Shown here one piece after another: positions 58,201 through 64,000 of a stretch of DNA of 64,000 bases. Below the pieces are notes generated by a model. It was not told where the DNA came from and made no database searches. It saw nothing but the letters and a program-made list of their open reading frames with translations. Position 1 is the first letter of the stretch; every line of letters starts with the position of its first letter. Made by a program: the position numbers and the translations under genes. The DNA comes from Whitmania pigra (lineage: Eukaryota; Annelida; Clitellata; Hirudinida; Haemopidae). The DNA lies in the NCBI GenBank assembly GCA_021613335.1, contig JAJTWR010000011.1, positions 62,001 through 126,000 of the forward strand. The letters run 5' to 3'.

Positions 58201-59241
58201 GTAAGAAGGTTCATTATGGCTGTCATGTTGGTATTACATATTAGTTGGACCAGTTTGACTGGATGGAGGACAATTTTGAAGTTCAGTTAACTCCTAATCC
58301 AGGTTTGAAGTTTAGAATAGCACCAAAACACCGTTTTGATGCCAGCTCCAAAATGAGCTCCAAAGTGACCATTCTCGTCACTGATATTCCTCTGTGCTGC
58401 AATGGAGACCAACTGTCGTTAAAAGTTACCTTTATAAATTGACATTAGTTTGGCTGTGCTTTAACAAATACTAATAAATTTATATTTTTTTATATGCAAT
58501 TGCTATTTTTAGTTTGTTAAACAGATTGTGCTTATTTTGGCAGGAGCTCATTTATGAATGTTTGGAGGTTGGTTTTAATATGAATGCAACGTCAACTAAT
58601 TTATTAATTGTATAAAATAATTTCTATCAGAAATAATTCTAATCAATACAAATTGGTGCTGGTATATTTATTAATGTATTCCTTTAGAGAGGCAGTCAAA
58701 ACCAGAGCCAAATGCCAACCTCCATTTTCAGGCATCTTTGTTCGTTGGCATGCCATGGTATGAAGCAGGGTCTTAAAACTCTAAACAATATCAGATGGTT
58801 TCCCTATTCCTAATCATTTAAAGATATCAGATATCAGATAAATAAATATATGGTTTGAGGACCATTTGAAATCAAACTCGATGTCACAAAATGGGGAAAC
58901 TATTTTTATCGTCTCAGGTGCCATCAAGTTTGGTGACAGGCTCTCAAAGATGGAGATGAATGAGTTAATCAGGGCCCTTGGCTCCTGTGATCTGCCATTC
59001 CAGTGTGCCCATGGAAGACCAACCATCATTCCTTTGGTAGAAATGGGTGCAGTTTTCAGGAAAAATGAGGTAGTTTAGAATGGGTTTATTGTATTTTGTG
59101 GGAATTTGAAAATTAAAGAAACTTCATTTTTAGACACTTTGAAATTGTTGTTCTATGCAGGTGGCGAATGATTCTAAGTCCTACAGTAGAAAACTGTTCA
59201 GTCTAGTTGAGAAATCAAAAGTTTCATGGAGGGATGCCTAG
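55207..59241 (+). CDS. MLH3: MLH3, MutL-family mismatch repair and crossover endonuclease
   Basis: With MLH1, MLH3 forms MutL-gamma, which nicks DNA in mismatch repair and resolves meiotic double Holliday junctions into crossovers. Eleven exons: 55207-55475, 55665-57243, 57318-57407, 57469-57520, 57685-57750, 57970-58208, 58245-58424, 58544-58567, 58688-58757, 58918-59069, 59161-59241; 2802 nt, 933 aa. ATP-binding GHKL motifs: EEIVCNSLDAGAT, SDNGRGMT, YGYRGESLASI. The large second exon, typical of MLH3, carries the N-terminal transducer and a poorly conserved linker. The C-terminal half starts IVFTKKMLSNMKVIGQVDRK. The metal-dependent nuclease motif DQHAADERIRLE (about residue 668) is complete, and the partner motifs LACHGAIKFGD and QCAHGRPTIIPL are present. 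Shorter than human MLH3 (about 1450) because the linker is short. ATG at 55207 is the first in frame. Confidence 0.94.
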
Positions 59242-60160
59242 AAGATATTCTGTCGATCGTAATGATGCTTTGCAGGACTTGATAAAAATCACACACATCT
59301 ATATTTTGGTGAATTTAGATTTTAAATAATGAAAATGATACTTCTCACTAATTCCTGAGAACTCATGCGTTTAATGAAAATGAAGTAAAAACTTTTGCAT
59401 CTAAATTTTCCTAATTGGACAACTTAAGATCAGCATCCAGCAGGAGTGATATTGCTTCGAATGTTGTTGATTTAAATAGTTGTTAATGTCTTCATAGATA
59501 CTAACTAAATAATTACTAATGACAAAATGATGGTAATGACATTATTCCTAGGATAATATTAAAAGTTGTTAGAGGGGACGTTGTCTCCCTGAATCCTGGT
59601 GCATGATTTTTGGCCAAAAACAAAAATGAAAGTGCTCTCTTCAAAGATATGCGAGGGTTTGCCACCCGCGAAAAAAGTTGTAATGGCGTCCCTTGTTAAC
59701 TGCACTACGCAACTGCAGGGCTTCGAACATATCAAAACTAATCAACTCACGAGACGGTTATTAACTCTTGATAAAGCGATTAATTAATTTTGTGAGTTGT
59801 TTACAACTGCCTCCCCAAATCAAAGCATAATCAACTTGATTCCACAGAATCATCAAAGTCCCCATAGAGAACATAGCCTTTGTTATAGAGACGAACCGAA
59901 GGTAAAATAATGGGGGCATAAAGAACAGTTTTTCCAACTCCAAAAAACTTTTACTTAATATTTTGTCGATATTTATTTATTTACTGTCCTAAAAGTTTTG
60001 CTAAAGACCATCGAACGTTGAACTAGTTAATAATCATCACCTCCATAATCGAGTAAACCTCGCTCACCAAATTTTCTCTCTCCTTGATTCAGTTTCACTA
60101 CCTACGAAGCATTATAAATCCGTTGTTTCTTTGTCTGCTTCGCCCGGAACTGACTAATGT
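59242..60160. other. Spacer between MLH3 and the gelsolin-like gene
   Basis: No gene supported. Holds the MLH3 3' UTR. A less AT-rich patch at about 59570-59760 contains an open plus frame of 62 codons without family or splice support. Confidence 0.4.
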
Positions 60161-60162
60161 TG

Positions 60163-60240
60163 GCTCAGCAGCTGAGCAGAGCAGATCGAAGTATTTAAAG
60201 TAGGAGCAGACGCTCAGTTCGTTGCTTTGCCTCGGACCAG
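60163..60240 (+). promoter_or_regulatory. Promoter and non-coding first exon of gelsolin-like gene
   Basis: A perfect 7-bp inverted repeat GCTCAGC-A-GCTGAGC (60163-60177) with a CAGCTG E-box inside, then TATTTAAA (60192-60199) as TATA box, then TCAGTT (60214-60219) as a possible initiator 20-25 bp on. The exon ends CCAG at 60240 before a GTAAGA donor. The next exon starts at 60535 and contains the ATG. CAGCTG plus a TATA box suits a gene active in muscle-like cells, but that is inference. Confidence 0.65.
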
Positions 60241-60558
60241 GTAAGAGTTTTTGTTATCTTTGCAACATTTTCCTGCGAGTATTTCACTTAAAACTGTTTG
60301 TGCCCAAACCATTGAAGAGTGCATTCATATATTTAAGATAAATGATTTTCTTTGTTGAATAAAGAGAAAAGCCAAGGGAAAGCTTTTTTTTTTTTTTACA
60401 CATTTTTCAATTTTCAAAAAGCTAATCAATCAATGATTATATTTGTCATCGTCATCGAGCGCCTTTGTTAGGACCAGCACATATTAATATTTATTAAGCT
60501 ATATAAATCACAAATATCTCATTAATTTTTGCAGCATTTCAACAGATTTCAATCTGCG

Positions 60559-63405
60559 ATGGCAGGTAGGTTTTCAGAACCTTCATTTCATTAAGTTTAC
60601 GTCGGTTTTTGTTATGACGAATAATGCCCACGCCAGCTTTTTGTTAAACCCTGTTTGCATTCACAATCAAAACGATTGTATGGTTAATTTAAGAAATTAA
60701 TAAGTTTTCCAACATTTAAACTTTAATTCTGCATCACTAACTCTTAATATAATTCCAATATTTCCAGGTCTCGTGAAAGCAAAAAGATTCAACTGGAAGG
60801 ACTCGAACTTGGAGTTTTTTGGTTCGAAAGAGGACAGGGCAGTTAAAAGTTTGTTATAATTATTTCCTGCTTCTTGAATAATAATATTAATATAATATAA
60901 AAATATTCTTCAAATTTTAAAAGTAAGACTTCAATGTATGCATTTCAATCGATCCAATCTAAGTTTCGTGACGGGACTCAGAGATTATAATACTAACATT
61001 TTTATAACGCAATCATCAGCATCTTGTAAAATATAGTTGCGTTAAAATGAGATTTAATAACGACAAGAATAAATGAACGAATGAATGAATAAATGAACAG
61101 AGGAATCTGCCAAACACGAACCTGCATGGAAACACGTCGGTGAGAAGACTGGCCTCAAAATCTGGAGGATTGTGGTCAGTAATTACGATAATAACAATAA
61201 CAACAACAACAATAATAATAACAATAACTTAATATTATTATTATTAATTTATTATTATAATAATAATTTAATATTATTATTATTAATTTATTACAATAAT
61301 AATTTAATATTATTATTGATATTAGACACTAAATTGAAAACTAATAATTGTTAATTAATTAATAAACTTTTAGTAAACAATTTCATTATTGTTTTAATGT
61401 AGAAATTCCAAGTCACGGATTGGCCGGAAGAAGACTATGGAAAATTCTACAACGGAGATTCCTACATCGTTCTGAATGTAATAATAATTAATATATAATT
61501 ATAATAATAACTAGAATTGCAGTGTAATTAGTTAATATTAATTTTAAATTATAACACCATATCACTGCAATTCCGATATTATTACAGCCAAAAGCATAAA
61601 TAAATGTAATTCTGTTTTAAAAGTAACCAGTTAGCAGCTTTCTCTAAAGCTCTTAAATTTGTGAATAAAAATTATATATAATATATCAACTATAAATAAT
61701 ATGTCAGTTATATAATAATAATAAAGCAAGTAATGTTCTTTCCAGACAATCAAAGGAACCGAGGAAAGCCAATCCACTCAGTTTGATGCTCATTTCTGGA
61801 TTGGGAGTAAAAGTACACAGGTTTCCAAATGCTGCTCGAATTGATTTGCGCTATAAAAATAATCCGGACAATTGAATCATTTATATAGGGTTTAATACTT
61901 GCACTGCCATTACCATCATCATTACCAATATTTTTAGGATGAGTACGGTACTGCGGCCTACAAGACGGTGGAACTGGACAATTATTTGGATGATGCAGCA
62001 GTTCAACATAGAGAGGTCGAAGGTCACGAGTCTGACCTCTTCCTTAGCTATTTCCCTGCCATCACGTTATTCTTTTGCTACTGTTTTGGAACTATTTTAA
62101 TTTATTTAAAGCTTACAAACATATTTGGTAATATAATAAAAGTGTTTGTAATGCTCCCTAATCCTTTTCTTACTAATTCCTTTTAATAAAGACTATCTCC
62201 ATCTTTTATCGGTGATTCCAGAATCATGGAAGGAGGGGCTGACTCTGGATTTAGAAAGGTCAAACCTACTGAGTACAAACCTCGTTTGTTGCACTTCTCG
62301 GGCTTGAAGCAACAAGTGTCTGTCAAAGAGGTGAGGTTCTGATTGGTTGAAAATAGAGTTGACAACAATCAGATCAGATCGATGGATAAGACCGATACCT
62401 CATTACCTCATTGTTTGTCAAAGGTTCCTCTCCATCCTGACCGAGTACTTTCTGGGGACGTATTCATTCTTGACCTGGGATTGACCCTGTATCAGTGGAA
62501 TGGATCGCAGAGCAGCAAAGATGAAAGATTTAAAGTGAGTGTTTTTAGGTCAATTGTTAATCGATTAATTGATTTAACATAGAGATTCTTGAATGAATGA
62601 ATGAATGGTCGACGATTAACCGACAGGCCATGCAGTACTTGAACAACCTCAAGTCGGAGAGAGGAGGTCAATGCAAGTCCGAGGTGTTGGAGGAAAACTC
62701 GATCTCAAAGGAGCACACGTTCTGGCAGTCTTTGACTGGAGAAGATGAAGAGGTTGAGGATGAAGTCGATCAACCAACTGTGACTGTTCTCACCAAGTTA
62801 GTGTTGATCTCTAAAGTACTTTAAAGTTCATTGATGTCGATATTAATAATGATACTGATAATGATATTAATATCCGTATTTGAATAGGGTGTCTGATGCA
62901 GCTGGTCATCTCAAGTCAACCGTAATAAAAGAAGGAAACGTCACTAAGGCCGACCTCGATTCAGGGGTTGAAATACTTATTTAAATTAAATCGTAATAAA
63001 TTATTACATACGGCTAATGTCATTAATAACGTAATAAATAAGAAAATGTAAATTATGCAATAATTAACTTTTGGTGTTAAAAGGATGTCTTCATCGTCGA
63101 CACTGGCACCAACTGCTTCGTTTGGATAGGAAGTGCTTCTTCTCCTCAGGAGAAACAGAATGGACTTGGTTACGCCCACGTGAGCATTTCTAAGAATGTT
63201 GACGGCCATTAACTCTATGATGATGATGATTATTATTATTATTATTATTAAAATTAAAAGTAATTAGCTGATTAAAGAAATCATCTTGGTGTTAACTACT
63301 TTTACCCAGATGCACCTGATGAAGACCTCCCATCCACTTGTGCCAATCTACGTGGTCAAAGAGGGACAATTCAGCAAGGCTTTTCAAACTGCTTTGGCTG
63401 CTTGA
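60559..63405 (+). CDS. Severin-like gelsolin family actin regulator, three repeats
   Basis: Calcium-dependent actin severing and capping protein of the three-domain type (severin, CapG, annelid and sponge actin modulators). Twelve coding exons: 60559-60565, 60768-60848, 61101-61174, 61403-61477, 61746-61820, 61938-62065, 62222-62330, 62424-62534, 62627-62796, 62888-62966, 63084-63179, 63310-63405; 1101 nt, 366 aa, the usual length for severins. Start [20 protein letters not shown]. Repeat 1 (about 40-150): [50 protein letters not shown], then [14 protein letters not shown]. Repeat 2 (about 175-260): [20 protein letters not shown]. Repeat 3 (about 280-366): [20 protein letters not shown] and [14 protein letters not shown]. 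An acidic linker [11 protein letters not shown] lies between 2 and 3. No signal peptide, so cytoplasmic. The donor of exon 6 (AC/GTTATT) is weak but gives the expected FLSYFP-x-MEGG junction. Confidence 0.95.
61185..61350. repeat. AAT/AAC microsatellite with inverted ATT arms
   Basis: Plus strand AATAAC/AAC/AAT triplets followed by ATT triplets and then two further AAT/ATT blocks in a gelsolin-like intron; arms can pair with each other. It starts about 10 bp after a splice donor. Confidence 0.85.
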
Positions 63406-64000
63406 AAACCGCATCTAATTCGGGAATAGTGACCTTGATGATGATGATGATGATCAGAAAAGATAAATGAGACATTTTCACAATTAATGTTATTGTTGGA
63501 GTCGTTTAGGCTTAATTCGTGCTTAAGTAGTTTGTAGTCAGCATTTGAATAAAAAAATAAAATAAAGCATCGGAAAACGTTACAAAAAACTTTGGACTCA
63601 GTCATTAAATAATAGCAATTAATCAACTGTGCAAACACATAATTACGGAAGCATGTCCTTCCAGAAAGCATGGTTCGAGAGCAGACCAGATTCAAATGTG
63701 CAGCCATTTAAATGTGATTATTAACTATGGTAATTAATTCCAAATAACCAACCGGCAGAAAATTAATAGTAAAATTAATTTAATAAAAATAGAGCAATAA
63801 AATTACACAAAACGAATTGTTTTGAGAATATATTAAAATGTTTGATGTTAAAACCTTTGGAATTGAGATGATCAAACTCATCACCAGATTGCAGATCGAC
63901 TCGCTTCTTATGAGGTCCATTGAGGCCCCAAATTGAGGAGGCAATTCGGCAATTTTGATGAGGAAATGACTATCACTAGAGTTTCAAAAGTGACGATAAA
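63406..64000. other. 3' flank of the gelsolin-like gene
   Basis: AATAAA signals at about 63557-63567 (overlapping copies) probably end the gelsolin-like transcript. From 63840 to the edge the DNA is less AT-rich; on minus it can be read as a short open stretch with IAELPPQFGAS, perhaps the last exon of the next gene, but without a family match I leave it uncalled. Confidence 0.4.

Noticed and set aside
63840..64000. Short open stretch on minus at the right edge
   Set aside because: Only about 45 codons visible, no recognised family and no acceptor that keeps the frame; the window ends before it can be judged.

Overview
The window is nuclear DNA of an animal, almost certainly an invertebrate. 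It is AT-rich and carries many introns with canonical GT-AG ends. The genes are single-copy metazoan types: UTP4, RNF141, ZW10, FUBP, classical dynamin, the phosphorylase kinase alpha subunit (PHKA), MLH3 and a three-repeat gelsolin. Most introns are short (60 bp to 1.5 kb). Triplet microsatellites of the ATA and GAT type are scattered through introns and spacers. The sequence alone does not fix the phylum. There are no bacterial operons, insertion sequences, CRISPR arrays or viral genes.

Layout, left to right: the 5' end of UTP4 (minus, cut by the window edge) lies head to head with RNF141 (plus). A TATA/CCAAT promoter then drives an unrecognised KEN-box protein (plus). An unrecognised Lys/Ser/Asn-rich protein follows (minus), then a gene-poor stretch with a 66-bp satellite. 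ZW10 (11 exons, minus) comes next, then an intron-containing tRNA-Ile(UAU). An 8-exon minus-strand gene follows that joins a degenerate 3-hydroxyacyl-CoA dehydrogenase NAD domain to a C-terminal RING finger; it is head to head with FUBP (16 exons, plus). Dynamin (19 exons, plus) and PHKA (32 exons, minus) are tail to tail, and PHKA is head to head with MLH3 (11 exons, plus). A severin-like actin regulator (12 coding exons, plus) closes the window.

The exon models were built by hand. For every complete multi-exon model the exon lengths add up to a whole number of codons and the splice phases agree across all junctions. Protein lengths match their families well (PHKA 1224 aa, dynamin 836, FUBP 633, MLH3 933, ZW10 885, gelsolin-like 366). 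The genes are ordinary housekeeping genes and do not form one pathway. Loose themes are mitosis and DNA repair (ZW10, MLH3, perhaps the KEN-box protein) and membrane or actin dynamics (dynamin, gelsolin).

Two features stand out. One is the dehydrogenase-RING fusion, whose catalytic His position is Arg and whose C-terminal HCDH domain is absent. The other is a 26-bp minisatellite of about 28 copies that starts at a PHKA exon-intron border and repeats the 5' splice site in each copy, with all three frames open on the coding strand.
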